NCBI RefSeq assembly: GCF_000340215.1
Contig: NW_006921534.1
Location: 1,731,053-1,795,052, forward strand
Direction of reading: 5' to 3'
Source of the DNA: Pseudocercospora fijiensis CIRAD86
Taxonomy: Eukaryota; Ascomycota; Dothideomycetes; Mycosphaerellales; Mycosphaerellaceae
DNA: 64,000 nt
Within the stretch, counting starts at the first letter, position 1. Each line of letters begins with the position of its first letter. The translations under genes and the position numbers were made by a program. This document shows positions 33,315-44,696 of this stretch, piece by piece. A model generated the notes under the pieces. It saw only the letters and a list, made by a program, of their open reading frames with translations. It ran no database searches and had not been told where the DNA came from.

Positions 33315-35242
33315 TTATCGCCGCCGTGAGACCAAATCTCGAATCTGACGGCCCACGTCAGCAACCGCGTCTACGATGGCCAATTTATTTCTGTATCGAC
33401 GTGCTTCCTGCTCCTCTTCCTCCTCCTCGTGCTCCGCCTTGTCTTCGTCGTAGAAGACTGCAGATAGATTAGCATTGCTATAGCAGTCGTATATAGTAGA
33501 AACGTGGACTTACTTCCAGGCTTGATGAACCAGCTCACGATGAAAGCGCAGAAAAACGTGGCGCACAAACACACAAACACCGTCTGGTTAAATTTGCCTA
33601 CGGTGGCGGCGAAGATGGCGCTGAAGACTGCGGGCGCTACGACTCTCGCGAGAGAATGCAGTAGTCCAATGGCCCCGAGCAGTTGTCCAGTACGATCGGG
33701 AGGCACGTGTTTCGTGAGTGCCGATTGTAGGGTTGGCGATCCAATGCCACCAACCGAAGCGATGACTCCAGAAAGAATGAATACTGGACCAGACCTAGCA
33801 AGTGTATAGCCAAGATATCCCAACACATCAAAGAAGATGGCAAATCGAAGAATGAACAAGTCGAAGTTGTCGCACCCCGTGTTCTTGCTTCGTAGCTGAT
33901 CAGCCTTCCCACGCACCAGGCGAGTGAGCAATGGCAGGACGACCAGCAGACAAATCACTCGACTGCTGTTGACAATCGTCATGTATTTGCCAGATTCAAA
34001 TGTTTCCCATCCGAATTGCTGGCGCACGTATATGATCCCGACAGCAATGCTGCCCATTCCAACTCCAAAGACGATGGTGTCGACAGCCGAGAGCACCAGA
34101 AGATTTCGTCGGAGAGCTCGACTGCTTCCAGGACCCTTGGGTCGAAGAATGCGGAGAGGTTCAAGCAGGTTCAGCGAACGCAGTTGATTGATCCAGTCTG
34201 AATTCGGATCACGCTGCGACATGAGGTCCTCATGCTTCTCCCGTGCCAGCTGTTGTCGTTTCTTCGACAAAGATTCCGGCACTGCCAGTCCAATGAACAA
34301 GACAAAGCCGACGTGCACACCAGCCATAACCCAAAATATGATTGCAATCTTGCCTGTCCACTTCACGATGTAACCTGCAACGATAGGTCCAAGTGCGAGG
34401 CCGGTAAACAAGCATCCGTGAAAATATCCAAATGCGACGCCCCGTACATTCGGCGGCGTGCAGTCGGTGGCATAGGCATTCGCGATGGACATGGCCAGCA
34501 TGAAGGATCCAGTCAGTCCATCCAGAGCATAGCTGGCAAGCAGCACCCAGACTGGGAACTTGGTCGGGAAAGTTGCCGCACAGATGGTGATGATCTCGCC
34601 GCAGATCGTTCCAAGACTCGTAGCGATAAGAATCGGCTTGCGTCCATAGCGATCCGAGAGTGCGCCCAGCTTCGGAGCGCTGATAGCAGACAACACTCCA
34701 GCAATGACGGAGCCCCACAAGTAAAACATCGACGTCCTCGCGGACACCTCAGGTATGGCGCACTGGTCATTGTCGCCACCGTTGAAATCGACCGGAGCCA
34801 TGGCAAATCCAGGCACCATCGATCGCTCCGCAATGTATTCTCGACACACCAAATCCAAGATCAAATTCATCTTCGGCGCAATGATGCCACCAAATGCGCA
34901 AGCCATGATGAAGAATGGGCATAGAACCCACCATATCGATGGTCGCCTGTACCAAGGCAAATGTGCGAATTCTATGCTCCCCGGCCACGACGGCCGCCTC
35001 TCTTCCTCCTCCTCCTCCTCTTCTCCTTCTCCTTCTCCATCGTTCGACGCCGGCGATCGCGGTAAAAGTGGAGATCGTTCGCTTGCGAGTTCTTGTTCTG
35101 ACACTTGATTCACCTTGATACCAGGTGTCGCAAGCTTTGCTGCCTCTTGCGCCTTCTTCTGTTTCGCCTGTTGTTGTTCGCGCGCAAGTGCCTCGGAGTC
35201 CAGCTCGACACCGGCCTCGAAAGCTGCTTCGCTGGTATCCAT
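33315..35242 (-). CDS. Major facilitator superfamily transporter, two exons
   Basis: Exon 1 is 35,242-33,514, exon 2 is 33,457-33,315, with a 56-bp intron (GTAAGT...CTGCAG). Without splicing the frame would read on through the intron into a basic tail; splicing gives an acidic end (IFYDEDKAEHEEEEEE...) and 623 aa. The first in-frame ATG (MDTSEAAFEAG) is taken as start, although the frame is open further up. A long N-terminal cytosolic part with an ELASERSPLLPR dileucine-like signal and a Glu run precedes about 12 membrane helices. The MFS signature between TM2 and TM3 is APKLGALSDRYGRKP. SPLLPR-type signals and overall layout fit vacuolar or endosomal MFS proteins related to the tetracycline-resistance/Hiat1 group. 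Substrate unknown. Confidence 0.9.
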
Positions 35243-36981
35243 GATGTAGTAGTCCCACGTGTGTTTGCTGACCTCTGGCCGCTCTCCACTGGTCCTTGCG
35301 TTTCTACGTTTTCCAGATCCCCGCGAAATAGATCGAGCGCCAGACACACACCACCTGGTACCGATAGCAAGGTCGGTATTGCAGTCCCGCGCAGTGGTGA
35401 CGACTACATTAGCTCACGCTCGATAAGCGACAATAGCTCTCCTATCGCTCTACGCGACACTGCAGAAAGTAGAGGAGAGATAGATAGCATGGTAGTGTGA
35501 GAATGGAATCACGGCTATCAGTAACTATAACCAATTCTGTGCTCCTGGAGTTGCTCGGTAGTAGGTCCGTGGTTGATTTCCAACAAATCGATGTGATGGC
35601 TTGAAAGAGCAAGGACCAGTGTCAGCTGCCGACTGGTCTTTCTCCTATCGGCCCACCTATTCTTATCGCCCTGTCCTAGACAAAGCTCACCTTTTTTCCT
35701 ATTTGACAATTCTATGCATTCTCTGTGTTCCTACGTTTCATGCTGCGTTGGCAAGTTCCTCAATACGACCACAACAAGGCATGACGAGGCACAGAATCGA
35801 TTACAAACACATCTGGCAATCCTGCTGCGGCAGAGCTACGCCAACTCGTCACCATTTCTCCAACACGGCACCCCGTGCAGTAGCGTGCATTGCGGCTCCT
35901 TTGTTCTGCCGTCGCTGGACGGCTAACGGGCAAAGAATAAACACCGTCTCCTGTCCGGCGACTTCACCTCGTTCTTAGAGGCCAAGCATACGCCTACATC
36001 TTACTGTACAACGTGGCAGCGTGGCGTGGCTCCTCCGGCGGTCCAGGATTCTGGGTGACACGACTGCCACCTCGACTCAAGCAGAGGCTCGTATCCCGCT
36101 GCCTGACATTCGCATGGCAGCATGAAAACGAAACCGAGCTGCAAAGTCGTGTCGCCATGCATTGCAAGGGACTGTGATTCGCTGCGTATCGATCGTTCCT
36201 TGCAGAGTAAAAGCCAAAACTCCGAACCAGGTCGCTCGCGAACCTAGATTTCGCTGAGCCGAACAAAGAAAGGTGACGACAAGGTGATCGCGTTGCTGTC
36301 GAGAATGGACCAGAGGCAACAGTGCCATCTAGAGGAACCTCACTACAGGAGCATGGAAAGCAGATAAATTGAACAAGGTGAAGCTTCAAGGATTTCCATT
36401 TGCTCAGGGCCGTTCGAGCTTAGGCTATAGGGCGAAGCAAGCAGCTAAAGGCCTTCTTATCTGCTCCCGGTAATCAGGCTATGGAGTCACCACGCATCAT
36501 CCCGCGAGTCGCAAGAGTCTTGTCGCTGTCGTTTGAATGCCTGAGAACCTTATGTCTCGGGCGGCACAACCGGATCTTTCACAGTGGCCACTTCATGGTC
36601 ACATCATCGAGACGTACTAAGGGTCAGAGAAATGCCACTCTTCGGTATCCATCTAAACTCGACCAGGCAATGCAGACCAATATCAGAGACACACAACATC
36701 AACTCGCTACGGGGCTGACATGTCCAAGCTCCGGTCGAGAATATCGCCTTTGGCATTGCAGCAAAGGTTCTCCTGCAAGCGCATCGGCAAAACAGGCAAG
36801 CTAATATACGAAGAAACGCGGTCCCATCAAAACTACAGTACGGGCGCCAGACAGAATTCAAAATCTTGAAAAGCAAAATGAAAATGGAAACATCGAAACG
36901 GCCTCAAAAGCTGTTCATTGGACTTACTGTATACTAACCAGCGCCACAAATAGGTAACGCTTCTCACAATCCTTCGGCTGC
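35243..36981. other. Intergenic, nothing recognised
   Basis: About 1.7 kb between two minus-strand genes. It holds the transporter promoter at its left end. No frame shows domain or codon evidence. Confidence 0.45.
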
Positions 36982-37380
36982 CTAGATCATACGCCCAACA
37001 ACCTTCTTCGCCCCTCTCCCATACCAAGTCCTCTCAAGTTTCCCGCCCGTAGCATCATCAACACGATTAATAGCATTCTTCTTCCGATGACGAATAAACC
37101 TCCAGATTTTGAAAGCGATGAAAGCGACGATCAGGATTGCGAGGACGGAGAAAGCGATTGCGGAGTTGCGATGATACGTTTTGTACCAATCTAGTTTCTG
37201 CTCTAACTTCGTGGTGTTGCTGTTGCTTGCGGCGGAGGTCTCGAGGGAAGCTTTGGCTTGTGATGGGTAGGGGTAGACTGAGGTGGTCATGGTGGTTGCT
37301 GTAGGCATGACGGTGGTGGTGTGCGAGCGCGTGGATGTGGTGCGCAGGGTAGTGAAGGTTTCGTCGTCTGATGATGACAT
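36982..37380 (-). CDS. Small Thr/Ser-rich single-pass membrane protein
   Basis: 132 aa, ATG at 37,380. The first ~65 residues are Ser/Thr-rich (TTLRTTSTRSHTTTVMPTAT) with no cleavable signal peptide, probably a heavily O-glycosylated outer segment. One membrane helix (NSAIAFSVLAILIVAFIAF, about residues 70-90) is followed by a basic stop-transfer (KIWRFIRHRKK) and a short cytosolic tail. This is the layout of small fungal wall-sensor-like or Mid2-like proteins, but no family is recognised. An intron is not needed. Confidence 0.6.
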   Translation of the reverse strand: MSSSDDETFTTLRTTSTRSHTTTVMPTATTMTTSVYPYPSQAKASLETSAASNSNTTKLEQKLDWYKTYHRNSAIAFSVLAILIVAFIAFKIWRFIRHRKKNAINRVDDATGGKLERTWYGRGAKKVVGRMI

Positions 37381-38651
37381 TCTGGTGATGTGGTCTTGTG
37401 TAGAAGATTTTCTCTCGGGATTGATTGCTTCCAGAGCAATTTGTTCGTGTAAGTCTTCTATGCTGTGCGAAAGGAAATACTTTCGTGTGTGTGGAAGTGG
37501 ATTTTATTAACACTTTCTTCTAGTGCACAAAGAAAGCCTGGTGAAGGCTAATGCGGTGAATGGGACAATGTTATGAATGGAAGAGGACAATGGTGAGGTT
37601 ACAATGAGAGCTATTCAGGAAGACAGCCCTCGTGCATTGTTGTTCGACAATGGCGAGCTTACAATAGCCAATAGCTTTGCAGAGGCATGCGTTGCTGTGG
37701 GATGGCGAACTCGTGATGATATGCCTCACCGCGGTGATTACATGGACCCGCTTGCTGAGAAGCACCGTCACCTGAGCTCTCCCGTCTACACAATAGCTGT
37801 TCTCCTCTTGCAGGATCTCATCATCTCACTAAACAAGACCAACAAACGCACGAACAGCATCAACACTGGCAAGCGAGAGAGCCCACGAGGTTAGCAATAG
37901 CTTCTCTTCACGCGTCCTTCATATTCGGGGCACATCGCTTCAAATTTCAATCCTTCCAATCAATGTCGCACTACTCCCTACCAGCGCCAGACTCTGCGTG
38001 CACTCCACCGAAAGGAGCGCGGATCTGGCAAACTTGTCCTGAATATCCTCAAATAGCCAACCGCTCCTACAGAGAAACATCACGAAAGAGAGCCAGTTGA
38101 AATTCGAGAGGCTCGGTTTTGGGATATCGACAGAGACGACATATACAGTAAAGGAGGAAGGCTTGCCTTTTCGTTTGAACGAGGTTGATAGCGATCAGCT
38201 GATGGATATGAAAAGTGTGATACGTGCTCAGTAAGGAGAAGGAAGTGAGAGCTGTGTCACTTCACTCAATGTCGATCGATTACCTTAGCTCTGAACCAAA
38301 ATTTCGTAGCTAACATCCTCGTAACGCCTGTGAAACTATTGTACAGGGCTCACTCAAGGAGAACCTAATCATGATTTAAGAAGTATAAGCCAAGGTCCAG
38401 CTCACTCTACATTTCTCTTTCATAGCATCATGGCTCAGCAGACTCCAAACCCGTCGTCTGCACCATATCAAAGAAATTAAAATCTCGTGTATCTCACACC
38501 TCATCATCTCCTCGTCTTTGATATAACTAGGAAGCTCAGACATGGAGCACGAAAACCTAGAATCAATAGCGACCCGGAGACCACAGGCATAAATGTAGGA
38601 ATGAAAAGTCATAATCAACGGCATGTTTCTTCCCAATACATGTACATGGAT
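37381..38651. other. Intergenic, one weak frame
   Basis: A 105-codon plus frame at 37,577-37,894 (MEEDNGEVTMRAIQED...) has an ATG, but no domain, and its minus overlap is equally open. I leave it uncalled. The rest shows nothing. Confidence 0.4.
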
Positions 38652-39695
38652 TCAAAAATTCCAAGTCCCGACCTCGCTCCCACGAACACTCTCCTGCGAA
38701 TACATAGAGGATGCAGCCGACCATCTTCCTGGACGGACTCCGTTTCTCTCTGCCTCGCCCATGTCTCTCTCCGTCTCTCCTGCATCCCTCCTTGGTGCTT
38801 CTTCGAATCCATCATCCTTCTTCCTAGTCAGACCGAAGTCGAATCCTTGATCGGCAGGTCGCACTGGACCAGGACTTCTTGGGATCACCGTCGCTCCGAA
38901 ACCTTGGGGCCGGGATGGGTGGCGGAGTGGGACGGGAGGTGTCGATGGAAGACCTTTTAGGGCGTAAGGGTTGCCCATGCTGTCATCCCAAACGGGATCC
39001 GAATGGACGCGCTGGACGGTCTTGTTGCTAGTGTAGTCGAAAGGTGTTGGCGATGGGAGCAGTGGGGAGGGGTGTTCTGCGCAATGTTAGTTTGATTCTG
39101 CTGTAGGAGGAGAAGATTTCTTACCTTCGATTTCGGGCTCGTAAGGTCGCTGAGAGAAGTTCGACGCCTTAGACTTGCTCTGGTCTGACGGGGTTGGTCC
39201 TTGAGCACGGTGGATTGTACCGAGCTCTATTCCCTCCTCCTGCTCCTTGCTTTGGCGCTTCTTCCCAAATCGACGCCACAGCACCAGCGCGATGAAGAAG
39301 ATGATAAAAGCACCAAAGACAGAGGCAATGATCGCAGCGATCGCACCACCACTCAGGCTATTGAGCGTGGAACCTTCTTCGGCGAGTGAGTCCGAGGGAG
39401 TGGCGGGATTCGCAGTAGTTGGACTAGAACTTGACTGCGTAGGACCCATAGCGACCGAAGAGCTAGATAGAATGCTTGCAGTCTCGCTTGCCGGCATGTG
39501 TACTGTCTCAATTGCTGTTGGAACCGATGCCGTAACTGTGATGGCGGCTCCAGACATTGGCACGTTGATATTTGTGGCTGAAGTAGCATGAGATGGTAAT
39601 ACAGGAGTGAAGGCGGGCGGTGTTGTAGGAAGCCGCGGCGAGTATACTGTGCTAGTCGCGATAGCAGTCCATTCAGTCGCGGTAACGATCTCCAT
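38652..39695 (-). CDS. Ser/Thr-rich single-pass membrane protein, two exons (wall-sensor-like)
   Basis: Exon 1 is 39,695-39,125, exon 2 is 39,076-38,652, intron 48 bp (GTAAGA...GCGCAG). The spliced protein is 331 aa. The outer part (about residues 1-120) is rich in Thr, Ser, Pro and Val, followed by a Gly/Ala/Ile membrane helix (GGAIAAIIASVFGAFIIFFIALVLW) and a basic anchor (RRFGKKRQSK). The cytosolic tail is Pro/Ser/Asp-rich and carries phospho-type sites. This is the architecture of fungal Mid2/Wsc-type stress sensors, without the WSC cysteine domain. No signal peptide is visible from the chosen ATG; a short upstream exon ending before a TTCACAG acceptor-like site (about 39,708) may supply one. 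Confidence 0.7.
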
Positions 39696-40114
39696 TGTGA
39701 CGGAGTCGGATGCTGTGAATTGGAAAAAATGCAAGGTCGAAGCTCAAGGGCCGAGTGTCGAAGGCGTTGCAGGAAGGCTAGTATGTGTATGTTTTTTAGA
39801 AGGCGAAGCGATGTTGGCCGGAAGATGTTGTGGTGGTGATGAATGTAAAAGAAAGTGGCAAGACAAATGGAAGAGAGTATACCATAGCGGCAGAACGTAT
39901 ACATGTGAGAACAAATCATAGTGAACCGTGCATTCATCATGTGAAGGAAGTGAGCGGCGGTCGACCTATAGCATGTTGCGGCGTTTGCTAAAAGTGAGGA
40001 AAGGGTTTGCCATTAGCACATGCAAACATCAAAGTAAAAGAAAAGTGAGATTGGAAAGGTGCCTGTGATGATACTCAAAGTTGTTTTTGCCTACCTTGAA
40101 GCTGAGGAGAGCAG
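39696..40114. other. Intergenic, nothing recognised
   Basis: Between two minus-strand genes. It may include a first exon of the gene at 38,652, since the sequence next to its ATG resembles a splice acceptor. Confidence 0.4.
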
Positions 40115-40816
40115 CTATTTGTGCACAAACCTGTCTTCGCCGATGAAGTGATAGGCTCGTGAGCCAAGCTTCGACCAGACCGCGCTTGGCGATTGCTTTC
40201 GTTGCACCGACAAAGCCTTTGGTGGCTCTGATAGTGATGGTTTTGTAGCGCTGTTGACCTTTGGTAGACTATAGGTTAGTGTCATTGGCTGGAAACCGCC
40301 AGGATACGACTCTGGAGTCTCACTGATGGGCGAAAGGATGTGTTCTCGATCTTCAAGCCGAGACAGGCGCCGGCCAATGTCGGATTGCGTAGAGGGCAGG
40401 ACATATCCATTGCATTTAACATCGTCCAGAAACTCGTCGATTGTGCCAGTAATCGCATGCACTGTGGCTGGCCTTACGATGGACGAATCTTGAGATGAGA
40501 CGCTCAATGCTTGCTTTGGCTTGCGTGCAAATCGAAGTGTCGATGGCTTGCATGATTCTGACCTGAGCTTTTTGTCATCCTTTGCAGGTACATGCTCCAT
40601 AAATTTGACGTCGTCCATAGACGTCAATGAGGCTTGTCGTTTTGAAGACGGCGCAGGATTCAGGATGCTCGACCTGTGTAGAGGATGGTTCCTTGCGCCG
40701 ATAGAGTCGTATTGGTTGTTTCGAGACATTGCGAGACCAGCTCGTATGCGATTTGCAAGAGAAGAATGGGAAATTTGCTGTTGTTGCGGAAATCCAAACT
40801 GGCAGTGCGAGCTCAT
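40115..40816 (-). CDS. Unrecognised Ser/Pro-rich cytosolic protein
   Basis: 233 aa from the first ATG (MSSHCQFGFPQQQQ); the frame continues a little upstream without ATG. It has a basic, Ser-rich N-terminal half and a short more ordered stretch (ATVHAITGTIDEFLDDVKCNGYVLP, then RRLSRLEDREHILSPISETPES), and ends in ...RAYHFIGEDRFVHK. The middle could be a short conserved helix used for a protein contact. No domain or membrane segment is seen. Codon choice and lack of stops support a real gene, but no intron or promoter evidence was found. Confidence 0.5.
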   Translation of the reverse strand: MSSHCQFGFPQQQQISHSSLANRIRAGLAMSRNNQYDSIGARNHPLHRSSILNPAPSSKRQASLTSMDDVKFMEHVPAKDDKKLRSESCKPSTLRFARKPKQALSVSSQDSSIVRPATVHAITGTIDEFLDDVKCNGYVLPSTQSDIGRRLSRLEDREHILSPISETPESYPGGFQPMTLTYSLPKVNSATKPSLSEPPKALSVQRKQSPSAVWSKLGSRAYHFIGEDRFVHK

Positions 40817-41597
40817 TTCAGTACGCAAGCACTTCTTTGTATCAAGATGGTAAGACACTATTCCTGGGCAGACAATGCGATCCTGGGCATCTCAGACAAG
40901 CAGTCTTTGTCACGCACACTGCCCTTTCTCCCGGGTCAGATGCATGCTCAACGATGCGCAGGGCATGCTTCGCGCAAAGGAGGACATTCTTCCATTATGG
41001 CTGACCAATTCCGAAATACCAAGCAGTTGGATTCGGAGCAGGCCTACCGGGGATGCAAGGCCACGATTGCGGATGAGCGACAAGACCATTCCTTTCTGGA
41101 CCGTCGTCGCAGCGATAGAGATGCCAAAGTCCTCTTCAATGCGCTCTCTCAATGTCTTGTGATCTCGTTTCCTCGTATGCCCGCAGGCAGTTCTCAGGCT
41201 TCCCGAGTTGCTGAGCTCATTCTCGACATGTGTTGAAGAGCATTGGCGGTCGGAAAAGTATTGCTTTGTGCATAGCTGTTTCGATGTGGGATGTATGCGA
41301 AGAGATGTTGAGAGCAGCGTGAAAGCGACGCGAGGTTGTGAAGCAAGAGGGTTCGGCAGCAGATCCGAGGCCGAGGACGAACCATGGATGTCCTACAAAA
41401 ATTATTCAGTGAGATCCATGGGGTGATGGGGACACAAGACTGGCTGGGCTCCGCGTAACGTCGCTACAAGAATCAATCAATTCGAGACCAGACCGGTACC
41501 ACCCGACCGTCTCGAGCCATGCGCCGTCGCAGAGCACCACGAGAGCCAGATCATCCGTCGTAGAGAGAGGGCCCTAGGTATTGCGTCCTCCTCCGCC
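40817..41597. other. Divergent promoter region
   Basis: Separates a minus gene from the GT90 gene on plus. Nothing beyond promoter function is inferred. Confidence 0.4.
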
Positions 41598-43487
41598 ATG
41601 CTCATCTCCGCCGCCTCCATTCACAGCCGTCTCGTCCAGCTTGCCATTGCAGTAGCCGTGCTCATCGGAATCGCATGGTTCTTGGTGCCCACTTCATACC
41701 GTCTGCCCAGGCACATCGGCGTACCACACGTGTCCAATCCCAGCTCCACGACACCCACGATCAAGCTTCCACCCAAGCGCAACCATCCAATCGATCAGCT
41801 CACGCGCGAGGCCGATGAGGAGTACAAGGCCATCTTGGCCAAGGAGACGAAGGATGTGCACAGTGCTGCAGAAGCGTATCGCAAGCGCCGCGGAAGACAA
41901 CCACCTCCGCTGTTCCATGTGTGGTTTGAGTACTCCAAGAACAATTCAGCCATCATAGTGGAGGACTTCTTCGACCGCATATACGATGACTTGAATGCTT
42001 TCTGGGGCGTTCCGGCTAAGCAGATCCGTGAACAGGCGAACGACTTCATACATCGGATATCGGTCAGGCATGGCAACGCGACAGGGAGGACAGATATAGA
42101 GAGGCGGGAATGGATAGAGCTGTGGAGAGACATGGTGCAGAGTGTAGCACCTTGGCTACCAGATGTTGATCTACCAATCAATGTCATGGATGAAAGCCGG
42201 ATAGTGGTGCCGTTTGAGGAGATTGATGGTTACATGGCCAAGTCAATAGCAAGCAGGAAGATCGTGCCTTCGTCGGAGCTTAAGACAACCTTTGGAAATC
42301 TACGAGACTTGGACAAACATGCGCCGCCTAAGTTTGATGCTGCCTTTGCTGGTGAGGGTCCATACTGGTCAATGGCGGTAGTAGGATGTCCACCAGACAG
42401 CCCCGCTCGAAAGGCGTATATCGAGACGGATTTCACACGACCTCCGCCCCTATCGACAGATTTTCCAAAGAACACCTTCCACGGATACGTACAGAATTGG
42501 ACGTTTACTCAAGACCCGTGCGAGCATCCTTCCCTCCAAGGACTACACGGCACTTTCGTAGAACCCATCTCAATCTCGAACTCCCGGAAATTCTTCCCCA
42601 TGTTCGGCGGATCCAAACTTCCCATGAACAACGAGATCCTGCTGCCACCGGCCATGTACTGGACCAACGACCCCTTCTACTCCGGGGGCGACGACCACGG
42701 CGGTGTATGGAAAGAGAAAAAAGACCGACTCATCTGGCGAGGCTCAGCGAGCGGAGGCAGAAACAAAGCCGAGAACTGGACACGCTTCCAACGACACCGC
42801 TTCGTCTCCATGATCAACGCAACCAACATAAAACGATACGAACAACACCCGGACCAAAAACCCCTCAACTTCGTCCTCCCAGCCAACAACACCTACGACC
42901 TCGCCGTCCAGCAGCCCTCCGCCCCACCCACAGCCTTCAGCGACTGGGTCCAAGAATGGTCCGACGCAGCCGTGGTCCACCTCCTCTGCTTCCCAGCCAA
43001 CAACGACCTCCCCACCTGCCCCTACACCGACCCCTACTTCCTCGTGGAAAAAGCCATGCCGATGAAACAACAATACTCCCACAAATACCTCCCGGACATC
43101 GACGGAAACTCCTTCTCGGGCCGTTACCGAGGCTTCCTTCGCAGTACCTCTCTCCCCCTCAAAGCCACCATTTATCAAGAATGGCACGATTCCCGCCTCA
43201 TTCCGTGGAAACATTTCGTGCCCATGGATAATACTTTTATCGATATCTATGGGATTATGGAGTTTTTTGTGGGGAATCAGAAGATGGGGTTGGAAGGGCA
43301 TGATGATGTGGCGAGGGAGATTGCTTTGGAGGGGAAGAGTTGGGCGGAGAAGGTGTTGAGGAAAGAGGATATGAGTGTGTATGTCTTTCGGTTGTTGTTG
43401 GAGTTTGCGAGGTTGTGTGATGATGATCGGGAGAAGATGGGGTGGGCGGAGAATGATCCGAGAGCACGGGCGCAGGCTGGAGGTTGA
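41598..43487 (+). CDS. GT90 (CAP10-like) glycosyltransferase, type II membrane protein
   Basis: 629 aa, one exon. A short cytosolic N-terminus is followed by a membrane anchor (LVQLAIAVAVLIGIAWFLV, about residues 12-30), a Pro-rich stem and a lumenal catalytic domain. The C-terminal half carries the CAP10/GT90 hallmarks: RLIWRGSASGGRNKAENW, the HKYLPDIDGNSFSGRYRGFL block, the LPLKATIYQEWHDSRLIPW block and VPMDNTFIDIYGIMEFF. GT90 enzymes in fungi include beta-1,2-xylosyltransferases of the Golgi that decorate wall glycans or glycolipids. Donor and acceptor here are not determinable. It is convergent with the carbonic anhydrase gene, with 209 bp between stops. Confidence 0.92.
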   Translation: MLISAASIHSRLVQLAIAVAVLIGIAWFLVPTSYRLPRHIGVPHVSNPSSTTPTIKLPPKRNHPIDQLTREADEEYKAILAKETKDVHSAAEAYRKRRGRQPPPLFHVWFEYSKNNSAIIVEDFFDRIYDDLNAFWGVPAKQIREQANDFIHRISVRHGNATGRTDIERREWIELWRDMVQSVAPWLPDVDLPINVMDESRIVVPFEEIDGYMAKSIASRKIVPSSELKTTFGNLRDLDKHAPPKFDAAFAGEGPYWSMAVVGCPPDSPARKAYIETDFTRPPPLSTDFPKNTFHGYVQNWTFTQDPCEHPSLQGLHGTFVEPISISNSRKFFPMFGGSKLPMNNEILLPPAMYWTNDPFYSGGDDHGGVWKEKKDRLIWRGSASGGRNKAENWTRFQRHRFVSMINATNIKRYEQHPDQKPLNFVLPANNTYDLAVQQPSAPPTAFSDWVQEWSDAAVVHLLCFPANNDLPTCPYTDPYFLVEKAMPMKQQYSHKYLPDIDGNSFSGRYRGFLRSTSLPLKATIYQEWHDSRLIPWKHFVPMDNTFIDIYGIMEFFVGNQKMGLEGHDDVAREIALEGKSWAEKVLRKEDMSVYVFRLLLEFARLCDDDREKMGWAENDPRARAQAGG

Positions 43488-43696
43488 ATTTTAGGATGGA
43501 TGTGGTGGTATGGGCATCATGGTAATAATGCTACTGCGTTTCAGCGATCATATCTCAATCTATCGAAAGAGCAACTCTCCACACACAGGTTCAGTGCCAC
43601 CCACCCATCCATGCATACATACCCTGCTACTAAATGCTCAACATAGCACATGCAACTGCCCAGGACCGATCATCACTCATGAAAGAAGCCGACACG

Positions 43697-44696
43697 CTAC
43701 TTCCTCTCAAAAACCCTCACCCTCTTATCGGCAACCTTCTCATCCTCAGGCTCATCAATCTCCTCCAACTCGCCCTTCTCCAAATGATAAATACACCCAT
43801 GCACCTCCAAACCCCTCTCCCTCATCGCATCAATAACGACAGGGAACCTCTTGAGATGTTCCACGCCATTCTGGACGTTCTTCTTGGCCAGAAACAAACC
43901 CCTCTCCTTCTCGTCCATAGCCTCCAACTCGTCGGCATACTTTTCTCGAAGCGTGCGAAGAGGCTCGAGCCAAATGTCCAAGATGTCTAATTTGGAATTC
44001 GCGAGGGAGGCTGCGACGCCTCCGCATTGGGTGTGGCCGCAGACGACGATGTATTTTACTTTGAGGTGGAAGACGGAGAATTGGACGATGGAGCGGAGGG
44101 AGATGTCGGTTGGGTTGATGATGTTGGCGATGTTACGGTGGGTGAAGACATCGCCGGGCTTGCAGTTCAGGATTGTGGTTTCGGGGACTCGCGAGTCGGC
44201 ACAGCCTAGCCAGAGGATGGGAGGAGCTTGGCCTTTGGCTTGGGTGGGGAAGAAGTTTGGTTCTTTTTGTTGGACTTCTTGGGCCCATTTTTTGTTGCAG
44301 TCGAGGCAGTGGTGGTATGCGTCTTCTGTGGGAGCAAGGTCACATGGTTAGTTTCGGCTTTTCGAAGGAGTGTGCAAGATGAATGTTTTGGGGGGGTCGG
44401 TCGCAGTGTGCAAGTACCATCTCGTATGTAAAAGGGAGTGCGCTTGGGTGCAGTGCGGTGAAGGTTTCGGGCAGCAGCAGGGAGAGGTGGTGTTGTTGTG
44501 CGCGACAATGACGGAGGCCGACGTAAGCGGGCAGCAGCAGCAGCAGCAGCAGGCAGTGTGACTCGCGTGGCAGTTGGCCATGCTGCAGGCACCGAGGCCA
44601 TCAATGTGGTGGGAAGGTGTGGGCGAGGGCAGCATTTCGCCTGGGGAAAAGATGGAGTGGTGACAGCGGAGTCACGACGTACGTACCGCCGGCCAT
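43697..44696 (-). CDS. Beta-class carbonic anhydrase with 10-nt first exon
   Basis: Exon 1 is 44,696-44,687 (ATG plus two codons plus one base), exon 2 is 44,325-43,697, with a 361-bp intron (GTACGT...CCACAG). The spliced protein is 212 aa and starts MAGEDAYHHCLDC, typical of fungal beta-CAs. Zinc ligands and the Asp/Arg dyad are visible: CADSR (Cys45, Asp47, Arg49) and CGHTQC (His101, Cys104). It interconverts CO2 and bicarbonate for carboxylation and CO2 sensing; no targeting peptide is seen, so it is probably cytosolic. The frame of exon 2 has no usable upstream ATG of its own, and the phase match with the short exon supports the model. The long intron holds CAG repeats. Confidence 0.88.
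44532..44552. repeat. (CAG)7 microsatellite in carbonic anhydrase intron
   Basis: Seven CAG units, with a shorter CAG run at 44,471-44,480, both inside the 361-bp intron. Confidence 0.95.

Noticed and set aside
33371..33513. Basic C-terminal tail of the MFS protein from reading through
   Set aside because: A 56-bp GT-AG intron (33,513-33,458) fits phase and gives a better, acidic C-terminus.
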